DNA of 64,000 nucleotides, taken from assembly GCF_900104895.1 (NCBI RefSeq), contig NZ_LT629742.1, positions 2,976,001 through 3,040,000 on the forward strand, given 5' to 3'. Of this stretch, positions 54,461 through 63,765 are shown piece after piece. Under the pieces are notes generated by a model. That model worked only from the letters and a program-made list of their open reading frames with translations, ran no database searches and was not told the DNA's origin. This stretch comes from Microterricola viridarii (GTDB lineage: Bacteria; Actinomycetota; Actinomycetes; Actinomycetales; Microbacteriaceae). The position numbers and the translations under genes were made by a program. How positions within the stretch are numbered: the first letter of the stretch is position 1; the number at the start of each line of letters is the position of its first letter.

Positions 54461-55681
54461 GTGAGCGACGCAACACCCACCCTCGAGGCGCCCTGGCCGG
54501 TTGCCGTGCTGTCGCAGAAGATCCGCGGCTACATCGAGCGGCTCGGCACTGCCTGGGTCGAGGGTGAGATCACCCAGTGGGGCGTCTCCGGCGGCAACGT
54601 CTACGGCAAGCTGAAAGACCTCGGCGAGGACGCTACGGTCAGCTTCACCGTCTGGTCGTCGGTGCGCGCGAAACTCGACGGCGACTTCAAGCAGGGCGAC
54701 CGCGTGATCGCCCTCGTCAAGCCGAACTACTGGGTGAAGGGCGGCACGCTCACCATGCAGGTGTTCGAGCTGCGCCACGTCGGTCTCGGCGACCTGCTCG
54801 AACGGCTGGAGCGCCTGCGCAAGCAGCTCGCCTCCGAGGGGCTCTTCGACCCGGCCCGCAAGAAGCCGCTGCCGTTCCTGCCGCACTGCATCGGCCTGAT
54901 CACCGGCAAGGACTCGGATGCCGAGAAAGACGTCATCCGCAATGCCCAGCTCCGCTGGCCCGCCGTGAACTTCCGGGTGGTGCACGCCGCGGTGCAGGGC
55001 GACCGCACCGTCGGCGAGGTGTCGGCTGCGATCGAGCGGCTGGACGCCGACCCCGAGGTCGACGTGATCATCATCGCCCGCGGCGGCGGCGACTTCCAGA
55101 ACCTGCTCGGCTTCAGCGACGAGCGGGTCGTCCGCGCTGCGGCCGCCGCCCGCACCCCCATCGTCAGCGCGATTGGGCACGAGGCCGACCGGCCGCTGCT
55201 CGACGACGTCGCCGACCTGCGCGCCTCGACCCCGACCGACGCCGCGAAGCGGGTGGTTCCGGACGTCGCCGAGGAGCTCTCCCGGGTGCAGCAGGCCCGC
55301 GCCCGCATCGGCAGCCGCCTCACCGGCATCCTCTCCGCCGAGATCGACCGGATCGCCCAGCTGCGCAGCCGCCCCGTGCTGGCCGACTCGGCCTGGATCA
55401 TCGAGTCCCGCAGCCAGGACCTCACCCGCTACGTCGCCCGCGGCGCCGAGCTGGTCGAGCGCAGCATCGAGCGGGCCGGCAACCAGACCGCGGAGCTGCG
55501 CGCGCAGCTGCGCGCACTCTCGCCGCAGGCCACCCTCGACCGCGGCTACGCCATCGCGCAGCTGCCCGACGGCAACGTGCTGCGCGCCGCCGACCAGGCC
55601 CCGGCCGGCACCGCGCTGCGCATCACCGTCGCCGACGGCAGCATCACGGCCGAGTCCACCGGGCCGGCCGCGAAGCGCTGA
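54461..55681 (+). CDS. xseA: Exonuclease VII large subunit XseA
   Basis: 406 residues from GTG (VSDATPTLEA); GGAGGAA 8 bp upstream. OB fold (WVEGEITQWGVSGGNVYGKL), then the catalytic domain with VEVDVIIIARGGGDFQNLLG-type block (residues 205-225 region), SAIGHEADRPLLDDVADLRA and STPTDAAKRVVPDVAEEL. The coiled-coil C terminus recruits XseB. Paired with xseB 114 bp downstream. Degrades single-stranded DNA. Confidence 0.95.
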   Translation: MSDATPTLEAPWPVAVLSQKIRGYIERLGTAWVEGEITQWGVSGGNVYGKLKDLGEDATVSFTVWSSVRAKLDGDFKQGDRVIALVKPNYWVKGGTLTMQVFELRHVGLGDLLERLERLRKQLASEGLFDPARKKPLPFLPHCIGLITGKDSDAEKDVIRNAQLRWPAVNFRVVHAAVQGDRTVGEVSAAIERLDADPEVDVIIIARGGGDFQNLLGFSDERVVRAAAAARTPIVSAIGHEADRPLLDDVADLRASTPTDAAKRVVPDVAEELSRVQQARARIGSRLTGILSAEIDRIAQLRSRPVLADSAWIIESRSQDLTRYVARGAELVERSIERAGNQTAELRAQLRALSPQATLDRGYAIAQLPDGNVLRAADQAPAGTALRITVADGSITAESTGPAAKR

Positions 55682-55795
55682 CGGCCGGGCTCCGAACGAC
55701 GGGTGTCGTGCCCCGGGGCCCCAGCAGCGGCGGGGGCCAGACGGCGGGATCGGGTTCCGAACCGCGCTGTCGGCCAAGCCGCATAGAATCGAGGC

Positions 55796-56038
55796 ATGCC
55801 CACGAACGACGACCGCGCTGAACTGAGCCTCGCAGACCTGAGCTACGAGCAGGCCCGCGACGAACTGATTCGGGTGGTGAGCGAGCTCGAGCAGGGCTCC
55901 TCCACGCTGGAGCAGTCCCTCGCCCTCTGGGAGCGCGGTGAGGCGTTGGCCCGCCGCTGCGAGGAGTGGCTGATCGGGGCCAAGGAGCGCCTGGACGCCG
56001 CGAGGGCCGGGGCAGAAGCCGCGGCATCCGCCGAATGA
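55796..56038 (+). CDS. xseB: Exonuclease VII small subunit XseB
   Basis: 80 residues. [20 protein letters not shown] and [20 protein letters not shown] are standard. TAGAAT ends exactly 6 nt before the ATG (leaderless), so it has its own promoter despite lying behind xseA. Stop overlaps the DUF4245 start by 4 bp. Confidence 0.95.
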   Translation: MPTNDDRAELSLADLSYEQARDELIRVVSELEQGSSTLEQSLALWERGEALARRCEEWLIGAKERLDAARAGAEAAASAE

Positions 56039-56718
56039 GCACCCCGACGGTGAACCCGCCCCAGCAGAACAAGGCCAAGGCCCCGCGCGTCGTCGCGGAG
56101 CTCGGTCGCCCGGAGACCCCAGAGGAGACCGCGGCCCGCAAGGCCGAGAACTCGCGCAAGCACCGCGCCAAGCAGACCATCAACAACCTGGTGCTCTCGC
56201 TTGCGGCCACGCTCGGCCTCGTCATCGTGATCGTGCTGATCGTTCCGCGCAGCGACAAGCCGATCGAGCGCGCCGTGGACTGGTCCTCCGTGGCCGCCGA
56301 GCTGCAGCCGACCGTCGACGTGACGCTGGTTGACCCGGCGCTGCCCGCCGGCTGGACCGCGAACTCCACCGAGCTCAGCACCGACAAGGCCGGCATCACC
56401 AGCTGGTACATCGCTCTGATCAGCCCCGAGAAGCAGTACCTCGGCATCCACCAGGGCATCGACACCGACGCCAGCTGGCTCGCCGCCAAGCTGGACGGCA
56501 ACTCCCCGGTGTCGACCGCCGTGATCGACGGCGTCAGCTGGGACGTGTACTCAAACCCGAAACCCGCCGACGAGCGCGGACTGTTCCACTACGCCCTCGT
56601 GACCGAGGCCGGGCCGAGCACGATCGTGCTGCTCGGCGAGGCAGGCCCCGAGGTGTTCGATTCCGTTGCAACAGAACTGGCCCCCGATGTGCGGGCCGCC
56701 CAGGAGGATGCTCGATGA
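56035..56718 (+). CDS. DUF4245 protein
   Basis: 227 residues from [20 protein letters not shown], with ATGA overlap to xseB and another to the carbonic anhydrase. One helix ([20 protein letters not shown], ~50-69) after a basic region, then an extracellular domain typical of DUF4245 ([32 protein letters not shown]). The xseB-DUF4245-carbonic anhydrase string is conserved in actinobacteria. Role unknown. Confidence 0.88.
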   Translation: MSTPTVNPPQQNKAKAPRVVAELGRPETPEETAARKAENSRKHRAKQTINNLVLSLAATLGLVIVIVLIVPRSDKPIERAVDWSSVAAELQPTVDVTLVDPALPAGWTANSTELSTDKAGITSWYIALISPEKQYLGIHQGIDTDASWLAAKLDGNSPVSTAVIDGVSWDVYSNPKPADERGLFHYALVTEAGPSTIVLLGEAGPEVFDSVATELAPDVRAAQEDAR

Positions 56719-57371
56719 GCGCAGGCCACACGACCGCAACACCCAGCACCACCCCCGCCCAGGCTTGGGCGGAGATGCGTGCGGGCAACGAGCGATTCGT
56801 GGCCGGCAAGCCGCTGCACCCGCACCAGGACGTCGACAGCCGGCGCTCGCTCGCCGGCGCGCAGGGCCCGCGCGCCGCGCTGTTCGGCTGCGCCGACTCG
56901 CGTCTGGCCGCCGAGATCATCTTCGACGTTGGCCTCGGCGACCTCTTCGTCGTGCGCAACGCCGGCCAGGTGATCGGATCCTCGATCATCGGCTCGCTCG
57001 AGTACGCGGTCGGCGTGCTGCACGTGCCGCTCATCGTCGTGCTCGGCCACGACTCCTGCGGCGCCGTCCAGGCCGCCATCGAGTCCAAGCTTCCGGATGC
57101 CGCGCCGCTGCCGCACTTCATCGACAAGCTCGTACAGAAGATCGTGCCCGCCGTGGAGCGGGTCACCGGCGGCCGCGAGATCGCCAACGCCAGCCAGGTG
57201 GATGCCGGCTTCGTCGGCCGCGAACACCTGCGCGACACCGTGTCGGAGCTGCTCGCGTCATCCGAGATGATCAGCGACGCCGTCGCGGCGGGCACCCTCG
57301 CCGTCGTCGGCGCCAACTACCGCCTCTTTGAGGGCCGGGCCGAGACCGACGCCGTCGTCGGCGTCGTCTGA
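56715..57371 (+). CDS. Beta-class carbonic anhydrase
   Basis: 218 residues. Zn ligands: FGCADSRLAAE (Cys-Asp-Ser-Arg) and LGHDSCGAV (His and Cys), with DLFVVRNAGQ as the beta-CA block. Interconverts CO2 and bicarbonate. Overlaps DUF4245 by 4 bp. The 15-bp tandem repeat array starts 19 bp after its stop. Confidence 0.95.
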   Translation: MSAGHTTATPSTTPAQAWAEMRAGNERFVAGKPLHPHQDVDSRRSLAGAQGPRAALFGCADSRLAAEIIFDVGLGDLFVVRNAGQVIGSSIIGSLEYAVGVLHVPLIVVLGHDSCGAVQAAIESKLPDAAPLPHFIDKLVQKIVPAVERVTGGREIANASQVDAGFVGREHLRDTVSELLASSEMISDAVAAGTLAVVGANYRLFEGRAETDAVVGVV

Positions 57372-57390
57372 GCCGCCCCCACCACTTCTT

Positions 57391-57480
57391 CACTTCGAAC
57401 AGCAACACTTCGAACAGCAACACTTCGAACAGCAACACTTCGAACAGCAACACTTCGATCAGCAACACTTCGAACAGCAA
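57391..57480. repeat. 15-bp tandem repeat array (6 units)
   Basis: Six head-to-tail copies of CACTTCGAACAGCAA; the fifth has CACTTCGATCAGCAA. Each unit contains TTCGAA. Lies in the 156 bp between the carbonic anhydrase and fumC. In one plus frame it reads as (HFEQQ)n, but no gene start or ribosome site supports translation. Confidence 0.95.
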
Positions 57481-57527
57481 CACCGAGACCGGACTCCCCA
57501 GTCTCAGAACACACCGAAAGGGCAACC

Positions 57528-58931
57528 GTGAGCAATTCAGCTGACGCGGAATTCCGCATCGAACACGACACCATGGGCGAGGTGCGCGTGCCCGTCAACG
57601 CGCTGTACAGTGCGCAGACGCAGCGTGCCGTTGAGAACTTCCCGATCTCGGGGTCGACGCTGGAGTCGGCCCAGATCGTGGCGCTGGCGCGCATCAAGAA
57701 GGCTGCCGCGCAGGCGAATGCGAAGCTCGGCCGCCTGGACCAGGGCATCGCCGACGCCATCGCCTCGGCCGCCGACGAGATCATCGGGGGCGCACACCTC
57801 GAGCAGTTCCCGATCGACGTCTACCAGACCGGGTCCGGCACGTCGACGAACATGAACATGAACGAGGTGCTCGCGAGCCTCGCCACGGCGCGCCTCGGCA
57901 GCCCGGTTCACCCCAACGACCACGTGAACGCCTCGCAGTCCTCCAACGACGTGTTCCCGACCTCCGTGCACATCGCTGTGACCGGCGCGCTCATCGACGA
58001 GCTGATCCCCTCCCTCGACCACCTCGCCGTGGCCCTCGAGGCGAAGGCCGTGCTGTGGGCGGATGCCGTCAAGGCCGGCCGCACGCACCTGATGGACGCC
58101 ACCCCCGTCACCCTCGGCCAGGAGTTCGGCGGTTACGCCCGCCAGATGCGCCTCGGCATCGAGCGTGTGCGCTCGGCCCTCCCCCGCGTCGCCGAGGTGC
58201 CGCTCGGCGGCACCGCCGTCGGCACCGGCATCAACACCCCGCTCGGCTTCCCGCAGCTGGTGCTCGAGCTGCTCACCGCCGAGACCGAGCTGCCGATCAC
58301 CGAGGCGAAGGACCACTTCGAGGCCCAGGCCAACCGCGACGGCCTCGTCGACGCCTCCGGCGCCCTGCGCACCATCGCCGTGAGCCTGACCAAGATCTGC
58401 AACGACATCCGCTGGATGGGCTCTGGCCCGAACACCGGCTTCGGCGAGCTGCACATCCCCGACCTGCAGCCGGGCTCCTCGATCATGCCGGGCAAGGTCA
58501 ACCCCGTCATCCCCGAGGCCGTCCTCATGGTCTGCTCGCGCGTGATCGGCAACGACGCGGCGATCGCGTGGGGCGGCGCGTCCGGCTCCTTCGAGCTCAA
58601 CGTGCAGATCCCCGTCATGGGCACCGCCCTGCTCGAGTCGATCCGCCTGCTTGGCAACTCCGCGCGCGTGCTCGCCGACAAGACCATCGACGGTCTCGAG
58701 GCCAACCTCGAGCGCGCCGCGGCCCTCGCCGGCATGTCGCCGTCGATCGTCACCCCGCTGAACAAGATCATCGGCTACGAAGAGGCCGCCAAGATCGCGA
58801 AGTACTCGGTCAAGCAGGGCGTCACCGTGCGCGAGGCCGTCATCGAGATGGGCTACGTCGAGAAGGGCGCGATCACCCTCGAGCAGCTCGACGCCTCGCT
58901 CGACCTGCTGAGCATGACGCACCCCGGCTAG
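57528..58931 (+). CDS. fumC: Class II fumarate hydratase FumC
   Basis: 467 residues from GTG; GAAAGGG upstream. [20 protein letters not shown] start, [36 protein letters not shown], and the signature [16 protein letters not shown]. Interconverts fumarate and malate in the citric acid cycle without Fe-S. The tandem array sits in its leader/promoter. Intact. Confidence 0.96.
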   Translation: MSNSADAEFRIEHDTMGEVRVPVNALYSAQTQRAVENFPISGSTLESAQIVALARIKKAAAQANAKLGRLDQGIADAIASAADEIIGGAHLEQFPIDVYQTGSGTSTNMNMNEVLASLATARLGSPVHPNDHVNASQSSNDVFPTSVHIAVTGALIDELIPSLDHLAVALEAKAVLWADAVKAGRTHLMDATPVTLGQEFGGYARQMRLGIERVRSALPRVAEVPLGGTAVGTGINTPLGFPQLVLELLTAETELPITEAKDHFEAQANRDGLVDASGALRTIAVSLTKICNDIRWMGSGPNTGFGELHIPDLQPGSSIMPGKVNPVIPEAVLMVCSRVIGNDAAIAWGGASGSFELNVQIPVMGTALLESIRLLGNSARVLADKTIDGLEANLERAAALAGMSPSIVTPLNKIIGYEEAAKIAKYSVKQGVTVREAVIEMGYVEKGAITLEQLDASLDLLSMTHPG

Positions 58932-58957
58932 GCAGCCGGACCGCAGCCGCAGCACCC

Positions 58958-58991
58958 AGCGCCGCCCCACGCACCCGCGTGGGGCGGCGCT
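58958..58991 (+). terminator. fumC intrinsic terminator
   Basis: AGCGCCGCCCCACGC (58958-58972) and GCGTGGGGCGGCGCT (58977-58991) form a perfect 15-bp stem with a 4-nt loop, followed by TTCTG. Confidence 0.9.
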
Positions 58992-59020
58992 TCTGCGTGG
59001 GCTGCGTGGCTGCCGGCCCG

Positions 59021-59983
59021 TCAGGCGACGGATGCGGCGGGCACCGGCATCCGCCGGGGTCCGGGCACCAGCGCGATCAGCACGGCCGCGACGAAGGCCA
59101 GCGCGCCGACGGCCGAGAGCGCCTGACCCTGCCACGAGCGGCCGCCGGCGTAGGGCGGGATCGTGTCGGAGATGCTCATGCCGAGCGAGAAGCCCGACCA
59201 GCCCTGGAAGAAGATGATGACGGCGCCGAGCAGCAGGGCGGAGACCGTGACGCGGCGCGGGGTGAGCAGCACGTTCAGGGCACGTGCGAAGCGGCCGCGC
59301 AGCAGGCAGAGCACGAGCAGGGCCACGACGGCCACGCCCCAGAACACCAGCCAGACCAGCGCCATCGCGATGCCCGAGGAGCGATCCGCAGGGCTGAGCA
59401 GCGCGTAGATCTCATCGATCTCGTAGCCGGGGGCCAGCGCCAGCGGGCTCAGCACCAGCGTCTCGTAGCCGCCGAAGGCGAGGAGGCCGGCGAGGCCAGC
59501 GAAGGCGATCCGCCCGGCGCGCGCCCGCGTGCCCGAATCGGTGGGGGCCGGCGCGGCGCGCGCCGGCAGCTCGACGCGCGCGAGCCCGCGGGCGAAGCCG
59601 ATGAGGGCGAGGATGGCGCCGACGGTGGCCAGCACGAGCAGCACCGGAATCGAGGTGGCGAGGACGCCGTTCCGGTACACCCAGTCCGTCCCGGGCAGCA
59701 TCGTCGCGAGCGCGGCCGGCACGATGACGCCGAGCAGCCCGAGCGCGACCAGCGCGGTGCCGACCGTCGCCAGGCGATTCGCGCCGCGCGCCGCGGCAAT
59801 GAGCAGCAGGAACCCGAGCGCCAAAGCCGCCAGGCTCAGCCCACCGGAACCGGCGACGAGCAGGGCAAGCGGGCTGCCGGGCTCGGCGTTCAGGGTTCCC
59901 GTCACCCAGAGCGTCGCCAGCACGACCGGAGCGCTGACGACGAGCGCCAGCCCCCAACGCATGCGCCGCATCGTCCGATCCAT
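59021..59983 (-). CDS. Multi-pass membrane protein
   Basis: 320 residues from MDRTMRRMRW; TAGAGT ends exactly 6 nt before this ATG, so it beats the GTG 6 bp upstream. About nine helices in two halves separated by an Ala/Pro linker (RAAPAPTDSGTRARA, ~155-170). No transporter signature. Function unknown. Confidence 0.75.
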   Translation of the reverse strand: MDRTMRRMRWGLALVVSAPVVLATLWVTGTLNAEPGSPLALLVAGSGGLSLAALALGFLLLIAAARGANRLATVGTALVALGLLGVIVPAALATMLPGTDWVYRNGVLATSIPVLLVLATVGAILALIGFARGLARVELPARAAPAPTDSGTRARAGRIAFAGLAGLLAFGGYETLVLSPLALAPGYEIDEIYALLSPADRSSGIAMALVWLVFWGVAVVALLVLCLLRGRFARALNVLLTPRRVTVSALLLGAVIIFFQGWSGFSLGMSISDTIPPYAGGRSWQGQALSAVGALAFVAAVLIALVPGPRRMPVPAASVA

Positions 59984-60010
59984 GCGCACACTCTAGTGAC
60001 ATCCGGCGCC

Positions 60011-60064
60011 GAGACTGCGCGACGTGCCGTTCGGAGGCACCTGAACGACAAGTCGCGCAGTCTC
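60011..60064. terminator. Hairpin with an inner stem
   Basis: GAGACTGCGCGAC (60011-60023) pairs perfectly with GTCGCGCAGTCTC (60052-60064); the loop holds a second hairpin GTGCC ... GGCAC. Downstream of PhoH2, 19 bp past its stop. REP-like or terminator. Confidence 0.7.
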
Positions 60065-60082
60065 GATGAGCGGACGGGGAGG

Positions 60083-61483
60083 TCAGGCGAGCTCGTTGGA
60101 CTCCAGCATCTCGGTGACGAGGGCGGCGATCGCCGAGCGCTCCGAGCGGGTGAGCGTGACGTGCGCGAACAGCGGGTGCCCCTTGAGCGTCTCGATCACG
60201 CTGGCGACGCCGTCGTGCCGGCCGACGCGGAGGTTGTCGCGCTGGGCGACATCGTGGGTGAGCACCACCCTCGAGTGCTGCCCGATCCGACTGAGCACCG
60301 TGAGCAGCACATTGCGCTCGAGCGACTGTGCCTCGTCGACGATCACGAAGGCGTCGTGCAGGCTGCGCCCGCGGATGTGGGTGAGCGGCAGCACCTCGAG
60401 GATGCCGCGGTCCAGCACCTCCTCGAGCACGTTGTCGGAGACGAGGGCGCCGAGGGTGTCGAAGACGGCCTGCGCCCACGGGTTCATCTTCTCGGTGGCG
60501 TCGCCGGGCAGGTAGCCGAGCTCCTGACCGCCGACCGCGTAGAGCGGCCGGAACACCATGATCTTCTTGTGCTGCTGGCGCTCCAGCACCGCCTCGAGGC
60601 CGGCGCAGAGCGCGAGCGCCGACTTGCCTGTTCCCGCGCTGCCGCCGAGGGAGAGGATACCGATCTCCGGGTCGAGCAGCAGGTCGATCGCGAGGCGCTG
60701 CTCCGCCGAGCGGCCGTGCAGCCCGAACACGTCGCGGTCGCCGCGCACCAGCTTGAACTCACCACGCGCGGTCACGCGACCGAGCGCGCTGCCCCGCTCG
60801 GAGTGCACGACCAGCCCCGTGTTCACCGGCATATCCTGCACGAGTCGCGTCTGCATCCGTTCGTTCTCGTACAGCGCGGCCATCTGCTCGCCGTTCAGCG
60901 TGATCTCGTCCATGCCGGTCCACCCGGAGTCCACGGCGAGCTCGTGCTTGTACTCCTCGGCGGCGAGGCCGATCGAGGCCGCCTTCACACGCAGCGGCAG
61001 GTCTTTGGAGACCACCGTGACGGCCAGCCCGTCGTTGGCGAGGTTCAGCGCCACCGCCAGGATCCGCGTGTCGTTGTCGTTCAGCTGCAGGCCGCTCGGC
61101 AGCACGCCCTGGTTGGAGTGGTTGAGCTCGACCCGCAGGGTGCCGCCGTCGCCAACGGGGATCGGGAAGTCCAGGCGCTCGTGTTTGATGCGCAGGTCGT
61201 CGAGGTTGCGCAGCGCGCGTCTGGCGAAGTAGCCGATCTCCGGGTCGTTGCGCTTCGATTCCAGCTCGGTGATGACGACGACCGGCAGCACGACGGCATG
61301 CTCGGCGAAGCGGAACATCGACGAGGGGTCAGACAACAAAACCGAGGTGTCTAAGACGTAGACACGCTCGGTTTGTTTGATCTCCCGCGGCCCGGATTCC
61401 CCGGCCCGCGGTTCCCGTTCCGGGCTTGCCTGCCCCGACCCTCGATTGCCCCTAGACGGCTGACCAACTGTGACCACAACCAC
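60083..61483 (-). CDS. PhoH2: PIN domain fused to PhoH ATPase
   Basis: 466 residues from the first GTG (a second at 61477 fits the GGGAG spacing better). PIN ribonuclease N terminus ([20 protein letters not shown], acids D and E in [10 protein letters not shown]), then PhoH ATPase (~245-460) with Walker [13 protein letters not shown] and Walker [12 protein letters not shown]. Sequence-specific RNA helicase/RNase of the PhoH2 type. Standing alone here; in some genomes it is part of a toxin-like pair. Confidence 0.92.
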   Translation of the reverse strand: MVVVTVGQPSRGNRGSGQASPEREPRAGESGPREIKQTERVYVLDTSVLLSDPSSMFRFAEHAVVLPVVVITELESKRNDPEIGYFARRALRNLDDLRIKHERLDFPIPVGDGGTLRVELNHSNQGVLPSGLQLNDNDTRILAVALNLANDGLAVTVVSKDLPLRVKAASIGLAAEEYKHELAVDSGWTGMDEITLNGEQMAALYENERMQTRLVQDMPVNTGLVVHSERGSALGRVTARGEFKLVRGDRDVFGLHGRSAEQRLAIDLLLDPEIGILSLGGSAGTGKSALALCAGLEAVLERQQHKKIMVFRPLYAVGGQELGYLPGDATEKMNPWAQAVFDTLGALVSDNVLEEVLDRGILEVLPLTHIRGRSLHDAFVIVDEAQSLERNVLLTVLSRIGQHSRVVLTHDVAQRDNLRVGRHDGVASVIETLKGHPLFAHVTLTRSERSAIAALVTEMLESNELA

Positions 61484-61739
61484 TCCCGCCTCGGCATTTC
61501 TGCCCAGTGTTGCGATTCGGCCACGTGGTTTCGAGTCGAACTTATGTGGCCGTCTCGATCAGGCGCTCGCCTGATGCACCTGACGCTACGACCGCGGGCG
61601 GCGGCGTGCACTGCGACACGCCACCGTGCAGGCAATATTTACCGAACGGATGCCGAGCACACAGCCGGGTGGCCGCGGTGTCGGCTTCGGTCGCAGGATC
61701 CATCTCACCGACGGGACTGCGGCGGGACGCCGGAGCTCG

Positions 61740-62867
61740 TCAGTAGGTGGCAGCGCTCGCGTAGGAGGTGAAGGCGCCCCGCACCATGTCGACGGTTTCT
61801 TCCTCCAGCACGGCGTGCACGCTGAGCCGCACCGAGCCCTCGCGCACGGTCGCGGTCACGCCGTGGTTGAACAGCGAGGCGCTGAGCAGTGTGAGGTGCT
61901 CGCGCGGCGGCTCGAGCACGAGGATGCCGGCCCGCTCCCGCTCGTTGCGCGAGCTGGCGACGGGGATGGCGAACTCGTCGGCCAGGTCGATCATGCGCGA
62001 GCCGTTGGCGGCGACGGCCGCCTGGATCTGGCCGACACCGACCGCGGCGATCTCCTCGAGGGCGGCAGCCAGCCGGGCCTCGGCGATGCCGTCCGGGTTG
62101 GAGGTGCGGAACGCCCGGGCCCCGGCGCTCGGCGGCGGGGTCGGGATCGTGTCCCATATCTCGTCCTCGTCGGTGCCGGTGAACCCGGAGAAGACCGGCG
62201 TCAGGCGGGCGAGGGCCCGCTCGCTGAGCGCCATCACACCCGTGCCCCAGCCGGCGCGGCACCACTTCTGGCCACCGCTGACGACGACATCCGCCAGTTC
62301 GTAGGGGGCGTCCACGACGCCGAAGCCCTGGATGGCGTCGACGATGAGCAGCCGGTCGCCGATCACCTGGCGGATGCCCTCGAGGTCGGCCAGGTAGCCG
62401 GTGCGCGAGTCGACCAGGCTCAGCGCGACGGCGGCCGTGCCGGCGCCGAGCTGCGCCTTGACCTGGCCGGGCGTGACTGTCCCGTGGTCGGTGCTCAGCC
62501 ACTGCGGCTTCGCCACGTGCAGCGCCTCGTGTGCGCGGGAGGCGGCGATCGGCAGGCTGGGGAACTCCCCCGGCGAGAGCAGAACGTCGCCGGTCAGGCC
62601 GAACATGGCGTGCAGCAGCCCGGTCGTGGTGTTCGGGATCGCGACGATCTGCTCGGCCGGCTGGCCGAGCAGCGTGCCGGCCGCGGCGCGCAGGCGCTCA
62701 TCTTGGTCGAGGATCCCCTGCAGGCTGCCGAAACGCGCGCGGCCGAGGGTCTCGATGAGCCCGGTCGATTCCGCGGACGCCGCGGCGGAGATCGGCCCGA
62801 TGCGGCCGTAGTCGAGGTAGCCGGGCTCTTCGCCGAAACCGGCGGTGTAGTCATCCCAGGTGGTCAT
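61740..62867 (-). CDS. Class V aminotransferase-like PLP enzyme
   Basis: 375 residues. Pocket motifs: NTTTGLLHAMFGLTG, DAIQGFGVVDAPYELAD and the PLP lysine in SGGQKWCRAGWG. Similar to selenocysteine-lyase/isopenicillin-N-epimerase-like enzymes; no catalytic persulfide cysteine is in the expected loop, so desulfurase activity is doubtful. Substrate unknown. Starts 41 bp from the next gene's stop, same strand. Confidence 0.87.
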   Translation of the reverse strand: MTTWDDYTAGFGEEPGYLDYGRIGPISAAASAESTGLIETLGRARFGSLQGILDQDERLRAAAGTLLGQPAEQIVAIPNTTTGLLHAMFGLTGDVLLSPGEFPSLPIAASRAHEALHVAKPQWLSTDHGTVTPGQVKAQLGAGTAAVALSLVDSRTGYLADLEGIRQVIGDRLLIVDAIQGFGVVDAPYELADVVVSGGQKWCRAGWGTGVMALSERALARLTPVFSGFTGTDEDEIWDTIPTPPPSAGARAFRTSNPDGIAEARLAAALEEIAAVGVGQIQAAVAANGSRMIDLADEFAIPVASSRNERERAGILVLEPPREHLTLLSASLFNHGVTATVREGSVRLSVHAVLEEETVDMVRGAFTSYASAATY

Positions 62868-62908
62868 TGTTTCCTTTCGGCGGCCTCGGGTGGGCGCGCC
62901 TGGTCGAG

Positions 62909-63694
62909 CTATCCGCCGAAGCGGCGGTTGCGCTTCGCGTAGTCACGCAGGGCGCGGAGGAAGTCCACCTGGCGCAGGTCCGGGCCGAGCGCCTCGACGA
63001 AGTAGAACTCGCTGTGCGCGCTCTGCCAGAGCATGAAGTCGCTGAGTCGTTGTTCGCCGGAGGTGCGGATGACGAGATCGGGGTCGGGCTGGCCACCGGT
63101 GTAGAGGTGCTCGCCGATCAGATCGGGGGTGAGCCGCTCGGCGAGGTCTTCGAGGCTGCCGCCGCCGGCGTGGTGATCGGCGACGATGCTGCGCATGGCA
63201 TCCGTGATCTCCTTGCGCCCGCCGTAGCCGACCGCGAGGTTCACGTGCAGGCCGGTCTTGTTCATGGTGCGGGTCTCGGCCGCGCCGAGCGCCGCGACGA
63301 GCGGCTCGGGCAGGCCGGCGGTGGAGCCGACGTGCTGCACCCGCCAGTCCCGGTAGCGGGAGAGGTCGTCGGCGAGCTCGGCGATGATCTCGATCAGCGC
63401 GGCGAGCTCATCGGAGGAGCGATTCGTGAGGTTGTCGCTGGAGAGCAGGTAGAGCGTGACCGTGGAGATACCCAGGTCGTCGCACCACTCCAGGAACTCG
63501 CGCATCTTCGCCGCGCCGGCCCGATGGCCGTGGGCGGCGGTGTCGTAACCGAGTTGTTTGGCCCAGCGACGGTTGCCGTCGATGATCATGGCGACGTGGC
63601 GTGGAAGGGTCTCCGCAGTGAGCCCCCGCCGTAGCCGGTTCTGGTAGAGGCCGTAGAGGATACCCCGGCCCAATGATTCATCGCGCGTGTGCAC
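62909..63694 (-). CDS. Cis-prenyltransferase (short-chain Z-FPP/UPP synthase type)
   Basis: 261 residues. Catalytic Asp in MIIDGNRRWAKQLG, LYLLSSDNLTNR and the end RTSGEQRLSDFMLWQSAHSE (SxxNxxR and diphosphate motifs). Actinobacteria carry two such enzymes; this one is divergent from a hemolysin III gene, as Rv1086 (Z-farnesyl diphosphate synthase) is from Rv1085c, so it is probably the short-chain type. TAACGT ends 6 nt before the GTG. Undecaprenyl synthesis remains possible. Confidence 0.92.
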   Translation of the reverse strand: MHTRDESLGRGILYGLYQNRLRRGLTAETLPRHVAMIIDGNRRWAKQLGYDTAAHGHRAGAAKMREFLEWCDDLGISTVTLYLLSSDNLTNRSSDELAALIEIIAELADDLSRYRDWRVQHVGSTAGLPEPLVAALGAAETRTMNKTGLHVNLAVGYGGRKEITDAMRSIVADHHAGGGSLEDLAERLTPDLIGEHLYTGGQPDPDLVIRTSGEQRLSDFMLWQSAHSEFYFVEALGPDLRQVDFLRALRDYAKRNRRFGG

Positions 63695-63765
63695 AGAATT
63701 ACGTTAGTGCACTCCCCTGCAGACACCCACATTTCTCGCGCTGATGTGTGTCGTATCCTGAGCAC

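Noticed and set aside
57391-57480. CRISPR array
   Set aside because: Units are contiguous 15-mers without spacers; no cas genes.
57328-57531. Possible (HFEQQ)n repeat protein
   Set aside because: No ribosome site or leaderless box; the frame begins inside the carbonic anhydrase gene.
58055-61354. A 1099-residue open frame
   Set aside because: Runs antisense through PhoH2 and across fumC and its terminator; Arg/Gly/His-rich shadow of high-GC codons.
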